Source: Apopatosoma sp963618495 (GTDB taxonomy: Bacteria > Bacillota > Clostridia > Oscillospirales > CAG-272). From it: a DNA stretch of 64,000 bases. Both the position numbers and the translations under genes were made by a program. Where the stretch lies: NCBI GenBank assembly GCA_963618495.1, contig CAVESF010000007.1, positions 5,973-69,972 of the forward strand, in the 5' to 3' direction. Below, piece after piece: positions 23,291 to 30,486 of this stretch; positions within the stretch are counted from its first letter, which is position 1; every line of letters begins with the position of its first letter. The notes under the pieces are model-generated. The model had not been told where the DNA came from. It saw only the letters and a program-made list of their open reading frames with translations, and did not search any database.

Positions 23291-23695
23291 ATGAATCCAA
23301 AAGAATTGCTTGCTCTTGCGGCAAAGGCAAGAGAAAATTCCTACGCACCTTATTCCGGCTTTCGCGTCGGCGCGGCACTGCTTGCCGCTTCGGGGAAAGT
23401 CTATCTCGGCTGTAATATAGAAAATGCGGCGTATACGCCGACAAATTGCGCCGAGCGCACGGCATTTTTCAAGGCAATAAGCGAGGGTGAGCGGGAATTT
23501 GTTTCCGTTGCCGTAGTCGGCGGCAAAAACGGAATATTGAAGCCTGCATATCCATGCGGCGTGTGCCGTCAGGTGATGGCGGAATTCTGTGACCCCGACA
23601 GCTTCCTTATATATGTGGCTGATGGGGAAGAATACAGAGTCCATACGCTCTCCGAACTCCTGAAATTCTGCTTTACGCCAAGCTCGCTTAAATAA
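23291..23695 (+). CDS. cdd: Cytidine deaminase
   Basis: 134 aa, homotetrameric-type length. It deaminates cytidine and deoxycytidine to uridine forms for pyrimidine salvage. The substrate segment CNIENAAYTPTNCAERTAF carries the zinc Cys and the catalytic Glu, and PCGVCRQV supplies the other two zinc Cys. The site AAAGGAG is strong. It follows the TPM gene by 29 nt and closes the operon before a terminator; upp, another pyrimidine-salvage gene, is at 54663-55292. Confidence 0.95.
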   Translation: MNPKELLALAAKARENSYAPYSGFRVGAALLAASGKVYLGCNIENAAYTPTNCAERTAFFKAISEGEREFVSVAVVGGKNGILKPAYPCGVCRQVMAEFCDPDSFLIYVADGEEYRVHTLSELLKFCFTPSSLK

Positions 23696-23704
23696 GATTG
23701 AAAT

Positions 23705-23738
23705 AACCGCCTGCATTTTTGCAGACGGTTGTTTTTTT
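23705..23738 (+). terminator. Intrinsic terminator of the SPFH-cdd operon
   Basis: AACCGCCTGCA (23705-23715) pairs with TGCAGACGGTT (ending 23730) with one mismatch, and seven Ts follow. Confidence 0.85.
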
Positions 23739-24141
23739 ATATTTGCTGAAAATTAAAGCTTTTGCCTGCATTGAAGCTTTCACGCACCAATCAAAGCTTT
23801 CGCGCACCTTTTATTGAAGTTTTCGCCCGCCTTTTTCAAAAGGCGGTGTCGTCCACCGACAGCGGTGGTCGCGCTCCGCAGAGCGCGAAATCTCTATTTC
23901 GGCGTTTTCTTTTTGAAAGCTTTTTCTTTTGCGCCTGCTTCGTCAAAAGAAAAAGCGAATGGGGCATCTGATTTTTTATTTTTGCTTTTGATGAGATTCG
24001 GGTTTTGGATAGTAGGGGAGACCATTGGTCTCCCGCTAAAAAAACATAATATAACTTTTCCTTTATCGTACTTTTGCGTGACCAAAAGTACCAAAAGTCA
24101 GCAAGGAGGACTCACGCCGTCCTCCTTCCGAACCACTGGCG
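23739..24141. other. Non-coding spacer with short imperfect repeats and hairpins
   Basis: No supported gene. It opens with three imperfect units of about 22 nt (TTGAAGCTTTCACGCACC, TCAAAGCTTTCGCGCACC, TTGAAGTTTTCGCCCGCC, 23771-23832). A GCGCTC/GAGCGC palindrome near 23870-23888 and TACTTTTGCGTGACCAAAAGTA near 24069-24090 follow. The second of these resembles short palindromes scattered through clostridial genomes. Confidence 0.55.
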
Positions 24142-24406
24142 GCGTGCACGAGTTAGTCGCGCGAGCCTTGCGTGGCAAGTGCGTGCGACAACAAAGTAAA
24201 GCGAAAATTAGTAGTTTTGCCACTCCCCGCAACCTCACCCATACCACGCGTGCGAACATATCACACGAGATAGCCGAGCAGATTCGTGCACGCATTGTCC
24301 GCACGCCCGCTGAAAGTGTATGGCGGGGATTGACACATATGCGGAGCATGTGTGTCGGCGTCGCCGAGACGGGGCATCGTGGGTCTGTTTTGTGCGCTGA
24401 CGGGAT
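24142..24406. repeat. Dispersed structured repeat, copy B, with a nested insertion
   Basis: It aligns with copy A (16832-17045) from GCGTGCACGAGTTAGTCGC to TGCGCTGACGGGAT. Copy A reads GGCGGGCGTGGGTCTG where copy B has GGCGGG, about 50 extra bases (24328-24378), then CGTGGGTCTG. The middle section is more diverged than the ends, while the self-complementary blocks are kept. No reading frame is shared between copies. Confidence 0.75.
24328..24378 (+). repeat. Small palindromic element nested in copy B
   Basis: It contains ACACATATGCGGAGCATGTG followed by TCGGCGTCGCCGAGAC, a second palindrome. The same element occurs on the other strand at about 48423-48473 and as a degenerate copy at 13083-13133. 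It is absent from the matching place in copy A. Confidence 0.7.
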
Positions 24407-24450
24407 GAAAGCGTATTTTTTATTTTGTATACTCTTGACCGATATATCGC

Positions 24451-24516
24451 AAAAAAAGAACAGACTTATCAAGGACTGGCACGACTTGTGCATTCGCCCT
24501 TGATATGACTGTTCTT
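24451..24516 (-). terminator. Long intrinsic terminator after the PH-SHOCT gene
   Basis: AAGAACAG/CTGTTCTT at the base, an internal ATCAAGG/CCTTGAT stem and a GCAC/GTGC apex, followed by seven Us on the minus strand. Confidence 0.8.
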
Positions 24517-24528
24517 CTTGATATAAAA

Positions 24529-25071
24529 TTATAATTTTAATAATTGCTTTTTCTTTGCTTCAAACTCTTCTTGTGTAATAACTCCATTATCAAGAAGCTC
24601 TTTGATTCTTTTTAGTTCATCCGTATAAGAACCTGACGGGATTTGAGTATTTACTTCATGATTTTTTCCCTGTCTGCTTATTAACAACTTACTGACAACC
24701 GAATGTATTTCAGCGTTGTTACTCATAAATTTGAAGCTTATTTTACCTGCCGATGTTGCAATATCTATTCCTTGCATAACGCTTGTCCCGACGACAGAGA
24801 TGGAGTCAATGGGCAAATCAACTCTTTTTCGAAATGTTGCAATACCGTATACTCTTTTGTCTGTTACAGTTATGTTGCATTGTGCTATTGCAATATTAAT
24901 AATTATACACAAAAACGCAGGGCTGAACCACAAAATCATAGCCAAGGCGTAGTTATCAACCTTATCAAAAGGTTTTAAAATCGCTGACAACGCTACAATT
25001 ATAAAAGGAATGATTATAAAAATAAATCTAAAGGGGCTTTTTTTACCGGTTATTAAAACTTTTTCTTCCAT
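24529..25071 (-). CDS. Membrane protein with PH-like and SHOCT domains
   Basis: 180 aa. Two N-terminal membrane helices (FRFIFIIIPFIIVALSAIL, LAMILWFSPAFLCIIINIAI) precede a bacterial PH-like domain (ITVTDKRVYGIATFRKRVDL, SVMQGIDIATSAGKISFKFM). The C-terminus is a SHOCT helix pair (DELKRIKELLDNGVITQEEF, ending KKKQLLKL). SHOCT motifs are thought to aid oligomerisation. The cargo or role is unknown. The gene starts 2 nt after the stop of the upstream 90-aa gene, so the two are coupled. Confidence 0.8.
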   Translation of the reverse strand: MEEKVLITGKKSPFRFIFIIIPFIIVALSAILKPFDKVDNYALAMILWFSPAFLCIIINIAIAQCNITVTDKRVYGIATFRKRVDLPIDSISVVGTSVMQGIDIATSAGKISFKFMSNNAEIHSVVSKLLISRQGKNHEVNTQIPSGSYTDELKRIKELLDNGVITQEEFEAKKKQLLKL

Positions 25072-25073
25072 TG

Positions 25074-25346
25074 TTACTCTCCTATCAACCGTTTGAATTC
25101 ATTGAAAATTTCTTGTGTGTTTTCTCTTGGTATATCGGTTGGACGACATTTCTCAAAATCTCTGCACATGTCAATAAAATTTGCCTTGGCTGATTTATCC
25201 ACGCCTTTAAAATCCAAAACCGAATACATTGTTTCAAAGAAACCTCCGCATGCAATTTCATCCGCTGTCGTATAAGAGCCGTGTATGTATTTATTTGCAT
25301 ATCGCTCCAAAGGCAATGCGACAAATCCGTGAAAATTCCATGCCAT
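25074..25346 (-). CDS. Small hypothetical protein, coupled to the PH-SHOCT gene
   Basis: 90 aa from the ATG at 25346, which follows GGGGAGGAGG. No signal peptide or membrane helix. The sequence (MAWNFHGFVALPLERYANKY, then FEKCRPTDIPRENTQEIFNE) is mostly helical with no family I recognise. It has its own possible promoter (TTGCCA with TAAAAT near 25426-25397), downstream of the terminator of the minus-strand RNA described at 25433-25636. Confidence 0.65.
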   Translation of the reverse strand: MAWNFHGFVALPLERYANKYIHGSYTTADEIACGGFFETMYSVLDFKGVDKSAKANFIDMCRDFEKCRPTDIPRENTQEIFNEFKRLIGE

Positions 25347-25432
25347 ATTTATCCTCCTCCCCATTTTTACTACACTTTATATACTTTTGGTATAAATATA
25401 TTTTACCGATATTACATAAAAATTGGCAAAAT

Positions 25433-25636
25433 AAAAAGTGTGCAGACAATCGCAGTCTGCACACCGAAAAACGCAAACTCCGATTGTTGTCACACAATTC
25501 TCAACAAAATCGAATAAATTCTTATATGCCAAGTGGAATTTGCATTTTTACCTATTCAAACTTGGCATACGGAAAAAAGGGTAGACTACCCCTCGGAAAA
25601 AATGTTTTTGAAATTATTGATTGAATTGTGTGACAA
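25433..25636 (-). ncRNA. Structured RNA candidate 1 (divergent pair, left member)
   Basis: A promoter at 25669-25641 places the 5' end at about 25635. The first 14 bases (25636-25623) pair perfectly with 25500-25487, forming a closing helix TTGTCACACAATTC/GAATTGTGTGACAA. Inside are a GGGTAG/CTACCC hairpin and a TATGCCAAGT/ACTTGGCATA stem. Five bases after the helix comes GGAGTTTGCGTTTTT (25481-25467), then a terminator with a 10-bp stem GTGTGCAGAC/GTCTGCACAC and a U run. CAATCG (just before the motif) could instead pair with CGATTG in the terminator. No reading frame fits. The overall shape is like 6S RNA, but I cannot assign a family. Confidence 0.6.
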
Positions 25637-25640
25637 AATT

Positions 25641-25669
25641 ATTATATCACCTTGCTCATCAAATTTCAA
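25641..25669 (-). promoter_or_regulatory. Sigma-A promoter of structured RNA 1
   Basis: Minus strand: TTGAAA (25669-25664), a 17-nt spacer and TATAAT (25646-25641). Confidence 0.8.
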
Positions 25670-25769
25670 TAGATTTTACAAAATATTCGTCAAATCGCAT
25701 ACAAAATATTTCAAAATTGACACTGGCTGAAAACATCAAAAGAAAATCCCTCGTATTTGCAGAAATCTG

Positions 25770-25798
25770 TTTACAAATTGAAAAATATATGCTATAAT
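25770..25798 (+). promoter_or_regulatory. Sigma-A promoter of structured RNA 2
   Basis: TTTACA (25770-25775), a 17-nt spacer and TATAAT (25793-25798). Confidence 0.8.
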
Positions 25799-25804
25799 GT
25801 ATTT

Positions 25805-25980
25805 GCAACGTAATCAAATAAGTGCGTAAAGCGGCGGTATAAGTATACATTTTTATTTTATGATAAAAATGTATGCTCCCTTTTCGTATGCTTATATCCC
25901 TGACTGTGCGCTATGAAATGATTGCGTTGCGGCTTGGAGCTTACGTTTTTTGTGCGTGGCTTTGAGCCGCGCACTTTTTT
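25805..25980 (+). ncRNA. Structured RNA candidate 2 (divergent pair, right member)
   Basis: The expected 5' end (about 25805) coincides with a closing helix: GCAACGTAATCA (25805-25816) pairs with TGATTGCGTTGC (25919-25930), one wobble. Inside, TATAAGTATAC (25838-25848) pairs with GTATGCTTATA (25886-25896) or an ATACATTTTTAT/ATAAAAATGTAT hairpin forms. Five bases after the helix comes GGAGCTTACGTTTTT (25936-25950), which matches the motif in RNA 1 at 13 of 15 positions and at the same distance. A terminator follows (GTGCGTGGCT/AGCCGCGCAC, six Ts). GCGGCT (25929-25934) could pair with AGCCGC in the terminator, so it may act as a switchable leader of the lipoprotein gene at 26016. Confidence 0.6.
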
Positions 25981-26015
25981 ATCATTAATTTTATTTTTCA
26001 AGGAGGAGAAACGCA

Positions 26016-27077
26016 ATGAAAAAAGCATTATCAATCATTTTATCACTCTGTATTGCGGTTGCAATATTGTTTTCTGCGGTATCGTGCGGTAAAACAGAAG
26101 ATGAAGTCAAAGGCAAGTCCAACACCGTTTACGAATATGATGAAAGCGGGAATAAGACAAAGGAATCACACTATGATGCCGATGGCAAGCTGACAAAGTC
26201 ATCGTACTATGATGCTGATGGCAAGCTTGAATACTATGAAGTTTCCGAATACGATGCGAAAGGGAAGATTGCGAAGTTGTCAAGTTATTACCCCGACGGC
26301 AAGCTTGAATACTATATGGTTTACGAACATGATAAAAAAGGGAAGATGACGAAGGCGTCAAGCTACGACCCCGAAGGTAAGCTTGGAGTCTGTGGCGAAT
26401 TCGATGAAAACGAGAAATTGAAAAGGAGATCATACTACGATGACGACGGCAAACTTGCATCTTATGCCACTTTCGAATACGATGCAAACTGGAACACAAC
26501 AAAGGAATCGTACTATGATGCTGATGGCAAGCTCACCAATGTTTACGATTATGACGGAAACGGGAACAATACAAAGAAATCACACTATGATGCTGATGGC
26601 AAGCTCACCAATGTTTACGATTATGACGGAAACGGGAACAATACAAAGAAATCACACTATGATGCTGATGGCAAGCTCACCAATGTTTACGATTATGACG
26701 GAAACGGGAACAATACAAAGGAATCACACTATAATGCCGACGGTAAACTTGCGTCCTATATGGTTTACGAATACGATGAAAGCGGAAAAAAGACAAAGTC
26801 ATCGCACTATTATGCCGACGGCGAGCTTGCGTCCTATATGGTTTACGATTATGACGGAAACGGGAACAATACAAAGGAATCACACTATTATGCCGACGGC
26901 AAACTTGCGTCCTATATGGTTTACGAATACGATGAAAGCGGAAAAAAGACAAAGCTGTCTCGCTATTATGCCGACGGCAAGCTCGAATCTTATGATGTTT
27001 ATGAATATGATGAAAATGGAAAGAAGATAAAGCTGTCTCGCTATGATGCCGACGGAAGATTGATGTATTCAAATTAA
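26016..27077 (+). CDS. Lipoprotein built of YD/MORN-2-like repeats
   Basis: 353 aa with an AAGGAGGAG site. The signal peptide ends FSAVSC, a lipobox. The rest is some thirteen repeats of about 24 residues, with the pattern YDxxGNxTKxSHYDADGKL. Three of them (about 26512-26727) are nearly identical at DNA level with a 72-nt period, which points to recent expansion. Such repeats resemble YD repeats of Rhs proteins and the YwqK/MORN-2 type, which form extended beta structures. It is expected on the cell surface. It lies right after the terminator of structured RNA 2. No partner gene is evident. Confidence 0.85.
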   Translation: MKKALSIILSLCIAVAILFSAVSCGKTEDEVKGKSNTVYEYDESGNKTKESHYDADGKLTKSSYYDADGKLEYYEVSEYDAKGKIAKLSSYYPDGKLEYYMVYEHDKKGKMTKASSYDPEGKLGVCGEFDENEKLKRRSYYDDDGKLASYATFEYDANWNTTKESYYDADGKLTNVYDYDGNGNNTKKSHYDADGKLTNVYDYDGNGNNTKKSHYDADGKLTNVYDYDGNGNNTKESHYNADGKLASYMVYEYDESGKKTKSSHYYADGELASYMVYDYDGNGNNTKESHYYADGKLASYMVYEYDESGKKTKLSRYYADGKLESYDVYEYDENGKKIKLSRYDADGRLMYSN

Positions 27078-27095
27078 ATAAAGCAGCAAATAAAC

Positions 27096-27126
27096 AAAAG
27101 CAGGAGTTGTCAGCTCCTGCTTTTTT
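27096..27126 (+). terminator. Intrinsic terminator of the repeat lipoprotein
   Basis: AAAAGCAGGAG (27096-27106) pairs with CTCCTGCTTTT (27114-27124) and Ts follow. Confidence 0.85.
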
Positions 27127-27150
27127 ATGTTGCGGTATGGATTTTTTCTT

Positions 27151-28899
27151 TTATCTTTTTATCTTGAATTTCACACTCGGGGAAAAGACATTGTTCACCT
27201 TATAGCGCAGGTAATTCGGGTCTATTTTGCCGACGGCGGAAGCGATGAGCTTGTTTTTCTGCTCCATTTCCGAGAGAGTTTCGCCGATGAAATCAAATAC
27301 ATAGTCGGCGCCGGGACGTTCGGGCGCAAGCAGCAATATCGAGCCGTCCTCGCGGAAGATAAATTTCATGATGCGGGTAAAAGGTGTTTCGAGGAAATCC
27401 ATCATCACCTTGAGCACCTGCTCGTCATCTTCATTTTTTGTCAGTACCACGCGCGATGCCACCTTGTACGGCTCACCATGAAAATCAAGCTCGGTAAAGA
27501 GCGGCTTGCCGATGCCGAGCGGCACTCTGAAAGAGGAATCCGCCTCTTCATAGAGCATATATGGCGCTTCTTCCTCAAATGCTATCGAGATTTTCTTCGT
27601 GCCTTTTGTATAATTATTCTGCGTTGCCTGAAGCAGCATTGGCAAAAGACCGAGCGAAGCGGCACGCTGCTCATCGGGGAGGAATGTTATGCCGTCCAGC
27701 GCTTTTATATGCCTTTGCATGATGCTTTGCTTCCTATACATGGAAAGCGTGAGCTTTTCCTGTCCGGAAAGGCGCGCGATAATGCCGCCGAGTAGCTTGG
27801 AATTGCGCCTGTTTTCGGGTATCGTCTCGGGAAAACTGCGGCAGAAATATTTTATGGCGTATCTGTAATATGAACTTTGCTGGAAAAATTCGTTATTGCC
27901 CGCCGTGGAAGCGATGATGATATCATTATCGGGGAAACACATTGTATTTTGCCCGAACATTCCGTTGAAAAGGAAAACATTATGCTCGCGACCGCACCAT
28001 ATCTGATAACCGTAGTTGAAATCGCCACAGGATTTCGGCGCTACGGAATGTTTTGCCGTGGCAAGTTTGATATATCCTGCCGGAACGAGCTGTTTGCCGT
28101 TCCATTTGCCGCCCTGCATGACGAGAAGCCCTATTTTAGCCATATCTTCAGGACGGATATAAAGTCCCCAGCCGCCTTTTTCTATGCCCTCAGGGCTTTT
28201 TTCCCAAAAGACGCCCTGGATATCCATTTCATCAAAGAGGCGCTCGCGCAGAAAATCAAGCAGATTTTTGCCGCTTTTCTGTTTTACTATCGCGGAGAGC
28301 ATATATGTGTTCAGGCTGTTGTAATTGAATGTTTCACCGATATCGCCCTTTACGGAGGAGGAGAAAAACGCTTTTATCCATGAGGAATCCGCCATGGAAC
28401 CCGCCTCGGCAAAGGTAGCGCCCGAGCGCATGGTGAGTAAATCTTCAACGGTGAGATTTTTGTATTTTATTTTTGCCATGGCATTGTCGTCATCAGGAAA
28501 CATATCTATCACTTTTTCGTCGAGGCGCAGTTTTCCCTCGCCGACAAGTATGCCTATCGCAAGCGAAGTGATGCTCTTGCATTCTGAAAATGTACTGGAA
28601 AAATACTGCGTATTGTATGCGCCGAATCCTGTTTCGCATATCACTTTGCCATGGCGAAGTATGATTGCTGTATGCATATTCAGGCTCTTGTCCAGTTCGA
28701 GCGCGGTCAGAAATTCCGCTATATACGCGGAAGAAATGCCTACGCTTTCGGGCGAGGTGCGCGGAAGCGGCGATGATACGGGCGCTTTCGGAAGCGAAGG
28801 CTTCTGCGGCGAAAACTCCAGTATCGGTTCCGTTGCCGTTTTGTCATCGATGAGTCGCGTTATCAGCGAGATGGTTTTGTTCAGTGTTCCGAGTCCCAT
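27151..28899 (-). CDS. Serine hydrolase, beta-lactamase class C / esterase type
   Basis: 582 aa from the ATG at 28899 (CGGAGG upstream); the frame is open further but without a site. The N-terminal domain of about 370 residues is a class C beta-lactamase/D,D-peptidase fold: nucleophile SxxK in SECKSITSLAIG, the YxN motif in FNYNSLNTYML, and GWGLYIRPEDMAKIGLLV downstream. The C-terminal 200 residues are a beta-rich accessory domain. No signal peptide is seen, so it is probably cytoplasmic, as for many esterase-like members. It lies 110 nt after malQ on the same strand. Substrate unknown. Confidence 0.85.
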   Translation of the reverse strand: MGLGTLNKTISLITRLIDDKTATEPILEFSPQKPSLPKAPVSSPLPRTSPESVGISSAYIAEFLTALELDKSLNMHTAIILRHGKVICETGFGAYNTQYFSSTFSECKSITSLAIGILVGEGKLRLDEKVIDMFPDDDNAMAKIKYKNLTVEDLLTMRSGATFAEAGSMADSSWIKAFFSSSVKGDIGETFNYNSLNTYMLSAIVKQKSGKNLLDFLRERLFDEMDIQGVFWEKSPEGIEKGGWGLYIRPEDMAKIGLLVMQGGKWNGKQLVPAGYIKLATAKHSVAPKSCGDFNYGYQIWCGREHNVFLFNGMFGQNTMCFPDNDIIIASTAGNNEFFQQSSYYRYAIKYFCRSFPETIPENRRNSKLLGGIIARLSGQEKLTLSMYRKQSIMQRHIKALDGITFLPDEQRAASLGLLPMLLQATQNNYTKGTKKISIAFEEEAPYMLYEEADSSFRVPLGIGKPLFTELDFHGEPYKVASRVVLTKNEDDEQVLKVMMDFLETPFTRIMKFIFREDGSILLLAPERPGADYVFDFIGETLSEMEQKNKLIASAVGKIDPNYLRYKVNNVFSPSVKFKIKR

Positions 28900-29009
28900 T
28901 TTTTCCTCCGTTTTGTGATTTATAAAAAGGTTTTGTTTTATGTACTTTGCTGTGAAGAAAAGTACTAAAGAAACTTTTTCTTTCTCCGTGCTTTCACCTT
29001 GACTTGTCT

Positions 29010-30482
29010 CTACGCTCTCTCGTACATTTTCGCCATGGCGGAAATTTTCTTTGAGAGGGAAGAGGTGGCGGCACCTTTTTCCATGCGCCAGCTCCAGTTT
29101 CCGCATTGCTCGCCTGGTGTATTCATGCGGGCATCCGAGTCCAGCCCGAGATAATCCTGCATCTGCGCGATGAAAAGGTCGGCGCGGGATGCCATTCCTC
29201 CGCGGATAAGTCCCCATACCGCGCCTTCTTCCTTATTTAAGCCGAAATACCGCGCGGCATATTCCGCGGTTTCCGTTTTTGCCGAGGAAAGCCAGCCGAG
29301 TGCCGTATCGTTATCATGTGTGCCGAGATAGCAGACGCAGTTTCGTTCATATCTGTGCGGCAGATAATCGCTCGGCTCGTCTCCGTCGAAGGCAAACTCA
29401 AGCACTTTCATTCCGGGAAATCCGGATTGATTCAGAAGGGTGCGAACATCTTCGCCGAGCACGCCGAGATCCTCCGCGATTATTTGCGCATCGGGAAATT
29501 CCGCTTTCATCGCGTTTATGAAATCTATCCCGCCGCCCTTGCACCATTTGCCGTTTTTCGCTGTCTTTTCTCCTGCGGGAATGCTCCAGTATGAAGCAAA
29601 TCCACGGAAATGGTCGAGACGCACCGTGTCATAGAGACGGAGCGCACCGCCGAGCCGCTTTTTCCAGAAGCTGTAACCGTTTTTCTTCATGTGTTCCCAG
29701 TCGTAGAGCGGATTGCCCCAGAGCTGACCGTCCTCGCTGAAATAATCCGGCGGCACACCTGCCACATTTTTGCATCGCAGGTCTTGGTCGAGCTGAAATT
29801 CCGCGGGAGAAGCCCATATATCGGCGCTGTTTGCAGCCACATAAACGGGCAAATCGCCGATTATTTTTATTCCGTGGGAATTGACATATTCTTTCATCTT
29901 ATCCCACTGCGTGAAGAAAAGATACTGCACAAATATCCAGAAGCCCATGCGCTCGCCGAGAAGCGAACGGTATTTTGCCATAGCGTCGCTTTCGCGGCTT
30001 CGGATATCGGTATCCCACTCTGTCCACGGCTTGCCGTCGAAATGCTCCGAGAGCGCCATGAAAAGCGCATAATCGGGAAGCCATGCGGCGTTTTTCTCAT
30101 AAAAAGCAAGAATCTCGCGCATGAGCCGCCCTCTGCCGCGCTCATATGCCGTTTCAAGCAGGGCATAACGCGTGGCGTACAGTGCGCCGTAATCCACTTT
30201 TTCGCCTGATATCTTTGCCTTCTCGGATTCCGTTTTTGTGAGAAGCCCCTGCGAGACAAGTTCATCTATATCTATAAAATAAGGATTTCCCGCAAACGAG
30301 GAAAACGACTGATACGGCGAATCGCCGTATCCTGTCTGCCCTGCGGGCAATATCTGCCAGTATTTCTGCCCTGCGGCGAAAAGAAAATCCGCAAAATCCC
30401 TCGCAGGTTTGCCGAGGGAGCCTATCCCGTATTCCGATGGAAGCGAGGATATGCCGAGCAGTATTCCCGATGCACGATTCAT
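29010..30482 (-). CDS. malQ: 4-alpha-glucanotransferase (amylomaltase)
   Basis: 490 aa from the ATG at 30482 (GGCAGGAGATG upstream). GH77 enzymes transfer alpha-1,4-glucan segments between maltodextrins in the cytoplasm. Family blocks present are GILLGISSLPSEYGIGSLG, KYWQILPAGQTGYGDSPYQS, DLPVYVAANSADIW, VRLDHFRGFASYWSIPAG (catalytic Asp), AEDLGVLGEDV (acid Glu) and LGTHDNDTALGW. No other mal genes adjoin. The ribosome binding site lies in the gap after the BspA-type lipoprotein gene, whose stop is 5 nt upstream, so the two are probably co-transcribed. Confidence 0.95.
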   Translation of the reverse strand: MNRASGILLGISSLPSEYGIGSLGKPARDFADFLFAAGQKYWQILPAGQTGYGDSPYQSFSSFAGNPYFIDIDELVSQGLLTKTESEKAKISGEKVDYGALYATRYALLETAYERGRGRLMREILAFYEKNAAWLPDYALFMALSEHFDGKPWTEWDTDIRSRESDAMAKYRSLLGERMGFWIFVQYLFFTQWDKMKEYVNSHGIKIIGDLPVYVAANSADIWASPAEFQLDQDLRCKNVAGVPPDYFSEDGQLWGNPLYDWEHMKKNGYSFWKKRLGGALRLYDTVRLDHFRGFASYWSIPAGEKTAKNGKWCKGGGIDFINAMKAEFPDAQIIAEDLGVLGEDVRTLLNQSGFPGMKVLEFAFDGDEPSDYLPHRYERNCVCYLGTHDNDTALGWLSSAKTETAEYAARYFGLNKEEGAVWGLIRGGMASRADLFIAQMQDYLGLDSDARMNTPGEQCGNWSWRMEKGAATSSLSKKISAMAKMYERA

Positions 30483-30486
30483 TTTA

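Noticed and set aside
24400..24530. CRISPR-like direct repeats near 24.4 kb
   Set aside because: The repeats are palindromic arms of a terminator and of the nested element; there is no regular repeat-spacer spacing and no cas gene.
25770..25980. Known riboswitch classes (c-di-GMP-I, cobalamin, lysine, TPP, purine, PreQ1) for RNA 2
   Set aside because: None of their invariant core motifs is visible in 25805-25930; family assignment is therefore left open.
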